A stretch of 39,117 nucleotides of DNA from Variovorax sp. KBW07 (GTDB taxonomy: Bacteria; Pseudomonadota; Gammaproteobacteria; Burkholderiales; Burkholderiaceae_C): contig NZ_QAJK01000014.1 of assembly GCF_003852515.1 (NCBI RefSeq), forward strand, positions 1 through 39,117, read 5' to 3'. Position 1 is the stretch's first letter; every line of letters starts with the position of its first letter. Positions 7,077 through 14,195 of the stretch are shown here, piece after piece. Both the position numbers and the translations under genes were made by a program. Below the pieces are notes generated by a model that saw only the letters and a program-made list of their open reading frames with translations, was not told where the DNA came from and did no database searches.

Positions 7077-8363
7077 TCAGCCCGTTTGTTGATACACCGG
7101 CCAGTAATCCTGGACCTTGCCGCCGCGCAGCGTGACGAGATCGCCGAACTGCAGCAGCACGCCCTCGGCAATGGCGGGACGCAGGAACACCTGGTCGTCC
7201 ACCTTCAGCCCCGTGGCCGGCGAACCGGTCACATTCTCCTGGTTGGCACTGTGCCCGAGGATGCCGTTGAACTGCAATCCCTTCGGCGACGCATAGTCGG
7301 CCAGCCAGTAGCCGCCGTACACGTAGTAGGCCTGGCGCTGGTTCACGTCCCACCACGAGAAGATTTTCGACTTGCCGTCGAGCGCCGGAATGGCCACCGG
7401 CCCGGTGGCCTTGATGACCGGCGTGGCAATGAAGGCGGCGGGCTCGTGCGCGGCCAGCGTCTCGATGTCGTAGTGCGTGGGCTTGAGCAGCGCGGTGCCG
7501 GTGCTGACCTCGGTGCTGGTCTTCTCGGCCTCGTGCAGCTTGTAGCTCGGGCTGCCGCCGGTGTTGAGCGTGAGGCCATCGTCCCACAGCGCCGGGTACT
7601 GGCCGCGCACATGGTCGACGAAGCCCTGGTAGATGGCCATGGCCTTGCCCAGCAGCTCCTGCGGCGTACCCAGCACCTTGGGCACGCCGAAGCCCACGTG
7701 CGCGTCGTAGCCCATGAAGCCCGCGAACTCCAGCTGCTTCGGGTTGGCCGCGATGAGGTCGAGCATGCGGCCCAGCGTGGCGTTGTCGGCAACGCCGCCG
7801 CGGTGCAGGCCCACGTCGATCTCGATGTTGATGCGAAGCCGCGTGCCCAGGCCCTGCGCCAGCGCCAGGTACTGCTGCAGCCGCTCGGGCGTGTCGATCA
7901 GCCACTGCAGCTGGCGCGACGGGTCGAACGGCCCTTTCAGCTTCTTGTAGAACAGCGCCGCCGACTGCACCGGCAGCGGCTTGCCCATGAGGATGTCGAA
8001 GTCGGGAAAAATTTCCGCGTCGATGTTCAGGAAGGGCTGGTGAAAAGACATGAGCCGTTTCGTGCCCGAGCGTCTGGCCACGTAGTCGATCAGCGCCTGC
8101 GAGGGCAGCGACTTCTCGACGATGCGGTAGTGCTTGCCGCCCTGGCGCAGGCTCTGCATCACGCGGTCGATGTTGCGGTCCATGCGGTCGAGGTCGATGA
8201 CCATGCAGGGGCGCATCGGGCCGTTTTTCTTCAGCTCGTCGTTGAGCGCGCGAAAGTAGTCGTCGTGCGGCGCGCCGTTGTCGTCGGGGCGCAGCGCAAA
8301 GGCGCCGACGGTGCCGACGGCGGCCACGCCCAGAGTGCCCAGGAGAATCTTCCGACGGCTCAT
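7077..8363 (-). CDS. Exported PLP-dependent protein of the DSD1 / D-threonine-aldolase-like family
   Basis: This 428-residue protein has an alanine-racemase-type TIM-barrel N-terminal domain and the C-terminal D-serine-dehydratase-like domain. The signal is twin-arginine-like (SRRKILLGTLG, then a hydrophobic stretch), which would fit export of a folded, cofactor-loaded enzyme. The barrel opens with MVIDLDRMDRNI, and Lys in IVEKSLPS sits where the PLP lysine of the family lies. Further motifs are NIEIDVGLHRGG and LNTGGSPSY. In D-threonine aldolases and D-serine dehydratases a His and a Cys near the C-terminus bind metal; here that region reads RPAIAEGVLL, without either. So the reaction cannot be assigned. 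The start overlaps the lactone oxidase stop by four bases. Confidence 0.85.
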   Translation of the reverse strand: MSRRKILLGTLGVAAVGTVGAFALRPDDNGAPHDDYFRALNDELKKNGPMRPCMVIDLDRMDRNIDRVMQSLRQGGKHYRIVEKSLPSQALIDYVARRSGTKRLMSFHQPFLNIDAEIFPDFDILMGKPLPVQSAALFYKKLKGPFDPSRQLQWLIDTPERLQQYLALAQGLGTRLRINIEIDVGLHRGGVADNATLGRMLDLIAANPKQLEFAGFMGYDAHVGFGVPKVLGTPQELLGKAMAIYQGFVDHVRGQYPALWDDGLTLNTGGSPSYKLHEAEKTSTEVSTGTALLKPTHYDIETLAAHEPAAFIATPVIKATGPVAIPALDGKSKIFSWWDVNQRQAYYVYGGYWLADYASPKGLQFNGILGHSANQENVTGSPATGLKVDDQVFLRPAIAEGVLLQFGDLVTLRGGKVQDYWPVYQQTG

Positions 8364-9802
8364 GCAGTGACTCCGAAAAGTTGACGCAGGTAGGGGTTGA
8401 GCATGCGCCCATCCGGGTCGAGCTGTGCACGCAGCGCCAGGAAATCATGCCAGCGCGGATACAGCGCCGCCAGCTCGGCCGTGCCCAGGCCGTGCAACTT
8501 GCCCCAGTGCGGGCGCCCCTGGTATTTGCGGTAGATCGGGCCGATCTCGGAGAGCAGGTAGTCGTAGGGCTCGCCCTGCGCCGCATGCACGGCGATGGAG
8601 CAGCTGTCGCGCGCATGGAACGGGCTGAGCCATGCGTCGTCGCCCTTCACGAAGCGGAATTCCAGCGGAAAGAAAACGTCGTTGCGCCGCTCCAGCGCGG
8701 CAATGACTTCGCGCACGCAGGCGATGCCGTCGGCGCGCGGCACGTGGCATTCGGTCTCGTTGAACCGGGTGGGGCGCTGCGTGGACAACAGCTTCCACGC
8801 GCGGTTCTTGGCTTCCTCGGTCTGCTCGCCATCGATCAGCTTGCCAGCGACCCAGCGGCGCAGCGATGGAAACCAGCCCAGCCAGTCGCGCAGGCGCTTC
8901 AGGTCGCGCAGCATGTCTTCGTCGGCGGAGGGCGACTGGACCGTGTCGGTGCCGGTGTACAGGTCGTGCGTGATGCCCGCCGCATAGCCGGTGAAGGGCA
9001 GGTAGTAGAACTCGAAGTTGCGGTGCTTTTCGGCCAGCGCGGGGGCTTCGTCGAGCATTGCCTGCAGCGGCTTGAGGAACACGCGGCGGTGCAGGTTGAA
9101 GGCCGGCAGCACGCGCACCGTGGCTTGCGTGATCACGCCCAGGCTGCCCAGCGACACGCGCGCGGCGGCCAGCAGTTCGGGGTTGCGTTCGGTGCTGCAT
9201 TCGAGCACCTCGCCCTTCGGCGTCATGAGCCGCAGGCCCACCACGTCGGCGTGCAGTGCGGGCAGGTCCTTGCCGGTGCCGTGGGTGGCGGTGGCGATGG
9301 CGCCCGCGAAAGACTGCGCGTCGATGTCCGGCAGGTTGCGCAGGCCCAGGCCCTGCGCATCGAGCTGGCGCGACAGCAGCGCGAGGCGCGTGCCGGCCTG
9401 CAGCGTCACGGTGTGCGCCTGCGCGTCTGTGGCGACGATGCCCGACATGCGGTCGAGCGAGATCAGCGTGGCGTCGGTGGGCACCAGTGCCGTGAAGGAG
9501 TGGCCCGCGCCCACGCAGCGCGCACCGGCCGCGCCGGCCTTGCGCAGCGCCGCCGCAAGCTCGGCTTCGTCGCCCGGCGTTTCGAAAGCACTGGGCGTGC
9601 AGTGCGCAATGCCGGACCAGTTCTTCCAGGCGGAAGCCGGACCTGCGGGTGCCGTTGCTGTGGCTGGCGTCGTCGTTGTCGCCTGTGTTGCGGCGCGCGC
9701 CTCGATGCCATGGCCGGCCAGCGCCGCGGTGACGGCAATGCCGGCACCGGCCTTCAACACCGTGCGGCGGCTTTCGTTGTGTTCGGTGAACGCGTCGCTC
9801 AT
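8360..9802 (-). CDS. Tat-exported FAD-dependent oxidase, D-arabinono-1,4-lactone oxidase family
   Basis: This 480-residue flavoprotein has a twin-arginine signal (ESRRTVLKAGAG at 10-21 then an Ala-rich hydrophobic stretch ending near residue 37), an Ala/Thr-rich linker, a PCMH-type FAD-binding domain (about 65-240) and the ALO C-terminal domain. CVGAGHSFT near residue 96 holds a His (101) at the place where alditol oxidases attach FAD covalently. HWGK near the C-terminus is a hallmark of sugar-lactone/alditol oxidases. Family members oxidise sugar lactones or polyols, passing electrons to oxygen or a cytochrome. Overlapping ATGA junctions on both sides tie it to the cytochrome c and PLP genes; the cytochrome is a plausible electron acceptor. 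Confidence 0.9.
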   Translation of the reverse strand: MSDAFTEHNESRRTVLKAGAGIAVTAALAGHGIEARAATQATTTTPATATAPAGPASAWKNWSGIAHCTPSAFETPGDEAELAAALRKAGAAGARCVGAGHSFTALVPTDATLISLDRMSGIVATDAQAHTVTLQAGTRLALLSRQLDAQGLGLRNLPDIDAQSFAGAIATATHGTGKDLPALHADVVGLRLMTPKGEVLECSTERNPELLAAARVSLGSLGVITQATVRVLPAFNLHRRVFLKPLQAMLDEAPALAEKHRNFEFYYLPFTGYAAGITHDLYTGTDTVQSPSADEDMLRDLKRLRDWLGWFPSLRRWVAGKLIDGEQTEEAKNRAWKLLSTQRPTRFNETECHVPRADGIACVREVIAALERRNDVFFPLEFRFVKGDDAWLSPFHARDSCSIAVHAAQGEPYDYLLSEIGPIYRKYQGRPHWGKLHGLGTAELAALYPRWHDFLALRAQLDPDGRMLNPYLRQLFGVTA

Positions 9803-10179
9803 TTCCGTTCCTCCTTCTCCTGGCTCATGAACACGATCAGCGCGCGCATGTCGGCTTCGCTGCAGTCCGCGCACAGGCCTTTGGGCGGCATCGCGTTGAA
9901 GCCTTCCATCGCATGCTTCACCAGCAGGTCCATGCCCTTGTCCAAGCGCGGCTTCCATTGCGCCACCGACCCAGTCAGCGGCGCCCTGGCGTCGATGGAC
10001 GTGTGGCACGCCAGGCACGAACGCTCGTAGCGCGCACGCAGTTCGCTGGACGCGGGCCTCAGCGATTCGGCGCGCTGCACGTCCGATGCGGAAGGCGGTT
10101 GCGGCGCCTCTTCCTTGCAGGCGGCGAGACCCGCGAGCAGAAGTACCGCAAGAAGAAAAGAGCGAAAGACGATGCCCAT
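9799..10179 (-). CDS. Lipoprotein cytochrome c, c5-like
   Basis: This 126-residue protein has a lipoprotein signal (hydrophobic residues 5-19, lipobox LAAC with Cys21), then a monohaem domain with CLACH at 55-59. Met97 (NAMPPKG) is the likely sixth haem ligand, and Cys103/Cys106 (LCADC) match the extra disulphide pair of cytochrome c5-type proteins. It should be anchored in the periplasm and carry electrons. The last four bases overlap the start of the flavin oxidase, and the gene begins 11 bases after the porin stop. The arrangement suggests that it takes electrons from the oxidase for the respiratory chain; this is inference from context. Confidence 0.92.
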   Translation of the reverse strand: MGIVFRSFLLAVLLLAGLAACKEEAPQPPSASDVQRAESLRPASSELRARYERSCLACHTSIDARAPLTGSVAQWKPRLDKGMDLLVKHAMEGFNAMPPKGLCADCSEADMRALIVFMSQEKEERK

Positions 10180-10190
10180 GCGTTCCCTGC

Positions 10191-11375
10191 CTAGAAGGTA
10201 TGGCGAACACCGATGGTGGTGCCCGTCTGCGTGCGCGCGACCGTCGGGCTCTGCGCGTTGATGCCCACGAGCTGCGCACCGACCAGGCCGCCGCGGTAGA
10301 CCGAGTGGTCGATCTCCGCGTAGAGCATGGTGCGCTTCGACAGCGCATAGCCCGCCACGAACTGGTACTGGCTGGCCTGCCCGTCGAAGTCGGCCGTGTA
10401 GCCGCGCTGCCGCGTGAACCACACGTTGGCCGCCAGCGTGAGCCATGGCGTGGCCTTGTAGGTGATGCCGCCCAGCGCCATGCGGCGCTTGCTGAAGCCG
10501 CCCGGAATGCTGGGGTCCACCGTCTGTGCCGGCGAGATGATGCCCAGCCCCGCGAGGTCGACCGCGCTGAACGGGCCGTTGGCGAACGAGGTGAAGTTGT
10601 TGTCGCGCCGGTTCTCGATGTAGCCGGCCTGCAGCGTGGCCGACTCGCCGAGCCGGAACTGCGCGCCGGCGGTGTAGATGTCGAACTTCGCGTTGGAGTT
10701 GTCGTCTTTCGTGCGCATGACCGCGCCCGCCAGCTTGACCGGCCCGTTCTCCGGCACGTAAGCCACGCCCACGCCGTACTGGCTGCCGCGCCTGGACGAG
10801 CCTTCGCCCTCGCCGATGGCGTACTGCGCGAGCAGCACCACGTCGCCCAGTTGCGCGCCGTAGTGGACCATGTTGTTGGTCTTGCTGGCGGCCAGCAGCG
10901 TGTGCTCGGGCTTGAATGCGTTGAAGTAGTCGGCCCACAGGTTGGAGCCGTAGGCCAGCGAGGCGGCCTCCATGGCCACGTTGTATTGCCGGCCGAAGGT
11001 GAGCTGGCCCCACGACTGCGACAGCAGCCCGACCGAGGCGATCTGCATGTTCTGCGAACCGTCTTCCGGCACAGGGCCGCCGTTGCGCACGTCGAAGTGG
11101 CTCTCCAGCTGGAAGATTGCCTGCAGCCCGCCGCCGAGGTCTTCGGTGCCCTTCACGCCCCAGAAGCTTTCGGACATGCCGCCGCCCTTGGTCATGCGCA
11201 GCCGGGAGCGGATGCTGACCGGCGCGCCGTCGGGGCCGTAGTCGGTGGCGTGGGTTTCGTAGCGCAGGCCCGCATCGACGGTGCCGTACAGCGTGAGGCT
11301 GCTCTGCGCCCATGCGCTGCCGGCGCACATCGGCAGCGCGAGCACGGCGGCGCCGAGCGTTGCTCTTCTTGTCAT
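10191..11375 (-). CDS. Gram-negative outer-membrane porin
   Basis: This 394-residue protein is a general porin of the betaproteobacterial trimeric type. It has a Sec signal peptide (MTRRATLGAAVLALP, cleaved after AWA), the opening SSLTLYGTVDAGLRY strand, the LGGGLQAIFQLE motif, and a terminal IGVRHTF strand ending in Phe as needed for outer-membrane assembly. The start at 11375 follows GGAGACAAC. It is the first gene of a five-gene run with the cytochrome, flavin oxidase, PLP protein and aldehyde dehydrogenase and may supply their substrate to the periplasm. A nested dyad and a candidate promoter lie 120-170 bases upstream. Confidence 0.95.
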   Translation of the reverse strand: MTRRATLGAAVLALPMCAGSAWAQSSLTLYGTVDAGLRYETHATDYGPDGAPVSIRSRLRMTKGGGMSESFWGVKGTEDLGGGLQAIFQLESHFDVRNGGPVPEDGSQNMQIASVGLLSQSWGQLTFGRQYNVAMEAASLAYGSNLWADYFNAFKPEHTLLAASKTNNMVHYGAQLGDVVLLAQYAIGEGEGSSRRGSQYGVGVAYVPENGPVKLAGAVMRTKDDNSNAKFDIYTAGAQFRLGESATLQAGYIENRRDNNFTSFANGPFSAVDLAGLGIISPAQTVDPSIPGGFSKRRMALGGITYKATPWLTLAANVWFTRQRGYTADFDGQASQYQFVAGYALSKRTMLYAEIDHSVYRGGLVGAQLVGINAQSPTVARTQTGTTIGVRHTF

Positions 11376-11493
11376 GTTGTCTCCTTCATCTGCCCAGACC
11401 ATGGGGGCTCGGCCGACTTGCCGGAACGCCGCGAGGCGGCAGTCCGGTGTCGGCTCTTCGCCGGAAGTGCACCGTGTTTCCGGCGCGGGGCGG

Positions 11494-11546
11494 ATGTTAG
11501 AACGTTGATCTGAAAAAATCCAATGTTTTATTTGGAATCGACGTTC
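11494..11546 (-). promoter_or_regulatory. Putative porin-operon promoter with nested inverted repeat
   Basis: An outer repeat, GAACGTTGAT (11500-11509) with ATCGACGTTC (11537-11546), nine of ten positions paired, encloses an inner perfect repeat TCCAA (11519-11523) with TTGGA (11532-11536). On the minus strand TTGGAT (11523-11518) and TAACAT (11499-11494), 18 bases apart, are weak -35 and -10 candidates, so the dyad would overlap the promoter. The stretch is much more A+T-rich than its flanks. The repeats are seen directly; the promoter call is inference, and no cognate regulator is adjacent. Confidence 0.5.
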
Positions 11547-11582
11547 TTTGTGCTTTGTGAGGCCTTCGGTTTGCAGGCGCAC

Positions 11583-11614
11583 AAAAGCATCGCGCCCTGA
11601 AAAGGGCGCGATGC
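11583..11614 (-). terminator. Rho-independent terminator of nadE
   Basis: A perfect 12-bp stem, AGGGCGCGATGC at 11603-11614 with GCATCGCGCCCT at 11587-11598, closes a GAAA loop. On the minus strand the stem is followed by TTTT (11586-11583). It lies 54 bases after the nadE stop and before the porin promoter, so it separates the two minus-strand operons. On the plus strand a T-run follows only after several bases, so function in that direction is less likely. Confidence 0.85.
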
Positions 11615-11668
11615 ATCATGAGTTTTTCGAGGGGAGCGGCGCGGCGGCGAATGCCGCGGCCGTGGGCG

Positions 11669-12523
11669 TCAGCCGGCCGTGGGAGGCTGCGGCTCGACCG
11701 GCAGCGCGCGCTTGTGCGCGCTCTTTCTGTGCGTCGAAAGGATGATGGCGCGCGCGGCTGCCGACACCGGCTTGCCTTCGAGGAAGTCGTCGATCTGCTC
11801 GTAGCTCACGCCGAAGGCGTCTTCGTCGGGCTTGCCCGGCACCAGCGATTCGAGGTCGGCGGTCGGCACCTTGTAGACCAGCGCATCGGGTGCGCCGAGC
11901 AGCTGCGCCACCGCACGCACGCGGCGCTTGTTCAGGCCGGTCAGCGGCGTGATGTCGGCCGCGCCGTCGCCGAACTTGGTGAAGAAGCCCATCAGCGCCT
12001 CGGCCGCGTGGTCGGTGCCGATGACGATGCCGTCGTGCGCGCCGGCCACCGCGAACTGCGCCACCATGCGCTCGCGCGCCTTGATGTTGCCGAGCACGAA
12101 GTCTTCATGCGCCGCGTCGCGGAACTTCAGGTCGCCGGCCTTCAGCGCCGCGAGCATGCCGTCGGCCGCGGGGCGGATGTCGACGGTGATGGTGCGGTCG
12201 GGCTTGATCACGGTGAGCGAGGCCTGCGCCTCGGCCTCGTCCTTCTGCACGCCGTAGGGCAGGCGCATCGCGATGAAGGTGGCGTCGTAGCCGCCGGCGC
12301 GCAGGCGCTCGACGGCGCGCTGCGCCAGGCAGCCGGCGGTGAGCGAATCGACACCGCCGCTGATGCCCAGCACCAGCGTCTTCAGGCCGGTGCCGCGCAG
12401 GTAGCCGGCAATGAACGCCACGCGGCGCTCCAGTTCGGCGGCCGCATCGAACACGGGCGCCACATGCAGCGCCGCAATGATCTCGCGCTGCGTGGCATCG
12501 ACGGGGGACAGGTCTGCACTCAT
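11669..12523 (-). CDS. nadE: Ammonia-dependent NAD+ synthetase
   Basis: This 284-residue cytoplasmic enzyme makes NAD+ from deamido-NAD+, ATP and ammonia, the last step of NAD biosynthesis. The ATP-pyrophosphatase P-loop SGGVDS is at 55-60; [19 protein letters not shown] and [12 protein letters not shown] are the conserved NadE segments for deamido-NAD binding and dimer contact. The length fits the short form without an N-terminal glutaminase domain. The start at 12523 gives the usual N-terminal helix; the frame is open upstream but not protein-like. It is the last gene of the Rep-lipoprotein-PldA-NadE run, 26 bases behind pldA, and is followed by a strong terminator. Confidence 0.96.
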   Translation of the reverse strand: MSADLSPVDATQREIIAALHVAPVFDAAAELERRVAFIAGYLRGTGLKTLVLGISGGVDSLTAGCLAQRAVERLRAGGYDATFIAMRLPYGVQKDEAEAQASLTVIKPDRTITVDIRPAADGMLAALKAGDLKFRDAAHEDFVLGNIKARERMVAQFAVAGAHDGIVIGTDHAAEALMGFFTKFGDGAADITPLTGLNKRRVRAVAQLLGAPDALVYKVPTADLESLVPGKPDEDAFGVSYEQIDDFLEGKPVSAAARAIILSTHRKSAHKRALPVEPQPPTAG

Positions 12524-12549
12524 GAGGTTTGCTTGCGTTGAAAAAAGAA

Positions 12550-13722
12550 TCAGAAGTCGACGAGGCTCAGGCCGATGCTGAGCACGGTGCGCTTGCGGTT
12601 GTAGTCGACCAGCGTGTCGCCATAGCCCGAGAACAGCTGCGTGTGAAAGCGCAGGTTGCTCTTGGTGGGGTCGCCGATGGCCTTCAGCCATTCGAGGCGC
12701 ACCGAGCCGCGGCCGCTGTCGCGCAGGTTGTTGCGCACCGTGATGCCCAGCTGGTTGTCGCGGTTCAGGTTCCAGCGGCCGGTGATCTCGGCGCGGCCGA
12801 TGTAGTCGGCGATGTCGGGGTTGTCGTCCTTGGCCGCGCTTTCGGAAATGCGCTTCCAGATGCGCCCGGTGATGGTGAAGCGGTCGTCCAGCTCGGCGCC
12901 GCCCATCAGGTACACGCGGTTCCAGCTGCGCGACAGCGGCAGGCTCTGGCCGTTCGACTGGTGCACGATGCCCAGCCCGGCATAGCGCCAGCGCCAGCCG
13001 CCCGGCAGCTTGAAGTCGGTCGGGTAGACATACATCAGCTCGGGCTCGTGGTCGGTGGTGCGAAACGGCCGCGAGATGTCGCCGTTGAACAGCTGCCAGG
13101 TCGACTGCTGCGTGTACGCGAACCACAGCGAGTCTTTCTTGACCGGATCGTTCTGCGTGAGCATGCCCTGCGCGAGCTTGGTGCGCACCGACAGGCCGAT
13201 GCGCATTTCGTTGGCCTGGTAGGCGATGGGCTCGCCGGTGTGGTCGGGCGAGGGCGAGGTCGGCGTCTGCGGCTTCCGGGTGGCGGCCGAGACCGACACG
13301 TTGAGCGGGCGGTAGCCGCGGAAACCGAAGGTGCCGCAGTCGGTGGCGTTTTCAAGTTCCCAGAAGCGCGACAGCGCCGAGTACTGGCGGTCGCGACAGC
13401 CCTCGGTGGTGGCGACCGAGACCACGCGCGTGGCGGGCATCGAGCCGTCCACCGGCGGTTGCGTGGTGGCCAGCACCGGCGGCGCCACCGGCACCGAGGC
13501 CGAGGGCAGCGTCTGCTGCTGGGCCCAGCGGTCGAAGCAGGCCAGCCGTGCCTCGTTGCTGGCGCCGAGCGCGGTGCACTGCTGCCACGTGAGCTGCGCA
13601 TCGGCCAGCGGGCTGACCGGTTTGTCGACGGCCTGCGCGTGCGCGCCGGTACCGCCAAGGCAGGCAACCACGGCCGCGAGCGCGCCGAGGTTGAAGAGTG
13701 GTGGTCGTGTCGTCGTCGTCAT
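12550..13722 (-). CDS. pldA: Outer-membrane phospholipase A1
   Basis: This 390-residue protein has a signal peptide (residues 1-30, ending AHAQ), a low-complexity Pro/Ala/Thr region, and a C-terminal beta-barrel of the OMPLA family. The catalytic site is clear: His254 and Ser256 in GIVHQSNG, and Asn268 in SRSWNRVY, with exactly the 2- and 12-residue spacings of the E. coli enzyme. The protein ends in LVDF, a terminal Phe typical of barrels. OMPLA is a dimeric, calcium-dependent phospholipase that removes phospholipids misplaced in the outer leaflet. It is longer at the N-terminus than E. coli PldA by about 110 residues. The start overlaps the upstream lipoprotein stop by four bases. Confidence 0.95.
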   Translation of the reverse strand: MTTTTRPPLFNLGALAAVVACLGGTGAHAQAVDKPVSPLADAQLTWQQCTALGASNEARLACFDRWAQQQTLPSASVPVAPPVLATTQPPVDGSMPATRVVSVATTEGCRDRQYSALSRFWELENATDCGTFGFRGYRPLNVSVSAATRKPQTPTSPSPDHTGEPIAYQANEMRIGLSVRTKLAQGMLTQNDPVKKDSLWFAYTQQSTWQLFNGDISRPFRTTDHEPELMYVYPTDFKLPGGWRWRYAGLGIVHQSNGQSLPLSRSWNRVYLMGGAELDDRFTITGRIWKRISESAAKDDNPDIADYIGRAEITGRWNLNRDNQLGITVRNNLRDSGRGSVRLEWLKAIGDPTKSNLRFHTQLFSGYGDTLVDYNRKRTVLSIGLSLVDF

Positions 13723-14195
13723 TGCTTTCCTTTCGGGCCGCCGTCTGTCTTGCTGAGCACGAACGGGTGCGTGCTCTCGTCCGCGGCATTGCGCCACGTT
13801 CCCCTGAATTCGCGGCCGCACGAGCCGGCCTGCAGCTTGCCCGACCAGACGCCGCTGATGGCGCGGCCATCTTGCGATTCGTCGATGGCCAGCGCGCCTT
13901 CGTCGTCGACGTCGCCCGCGAGCTGCGCGACCGAGGCCCTGGCCGGGTTGTTGGCGTTGCGCGTGATGGTGCCGCGCACGCCGTCGTAGTCGGGGTGCTT
14001 GCCGAGCTGCACGGCGGCCACGGCGGGCAGGTTGTCGAAGCGCGCTTCCCACTGGCCGTAGAGCGACTGCAGCGGGAGCTGGCGCGCGTCGGCGGGGCAG
14101 TTGGGGTCGTTGGCGGCCAGGCCTGTCGCGCAGCCGGAGAGGGCGCCGGCGGCGCCCACCAGCAGTGCCAGGAGCGCAGTCTTCGTGGTCTTCAT
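13719..14195 (-). CDS. Small lipoprotein of unknown function
   Basis: This 158-residue protein has a lipoprotein signal peptide with the lipobox LSGC (Cys22), so it should be anchored in the envelope. The mature part has a short region QSLYGQWEARFD, then LGKHPDYDGVRGTITRN and an Asp/Glu-rich stretch; several Gly-Trp and acidic turns suggest a small beta-sheet domain. I do not recognise a named family. ATGA overlaps join it to the helicase gene before it and to pldA after it. Translational coupling with pldA suggests a role in outer-membrane lipid homeostasis; this is inference. Confidence 0.85.
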   Translation of the reverse strand: MKTTKTALLALLVGAAGALSGCATGLAANDPNCPADARQLPLQSLYGQWEARFDNLPAVAAVQLGKHPDYDGVRGTITRNANNPARASVAQLAGDVDDEGALAIDESQDGRAISGVWSGKLQAGSCGREFRGTWRNAADESTHPFVLSKTDGGPKGKQ

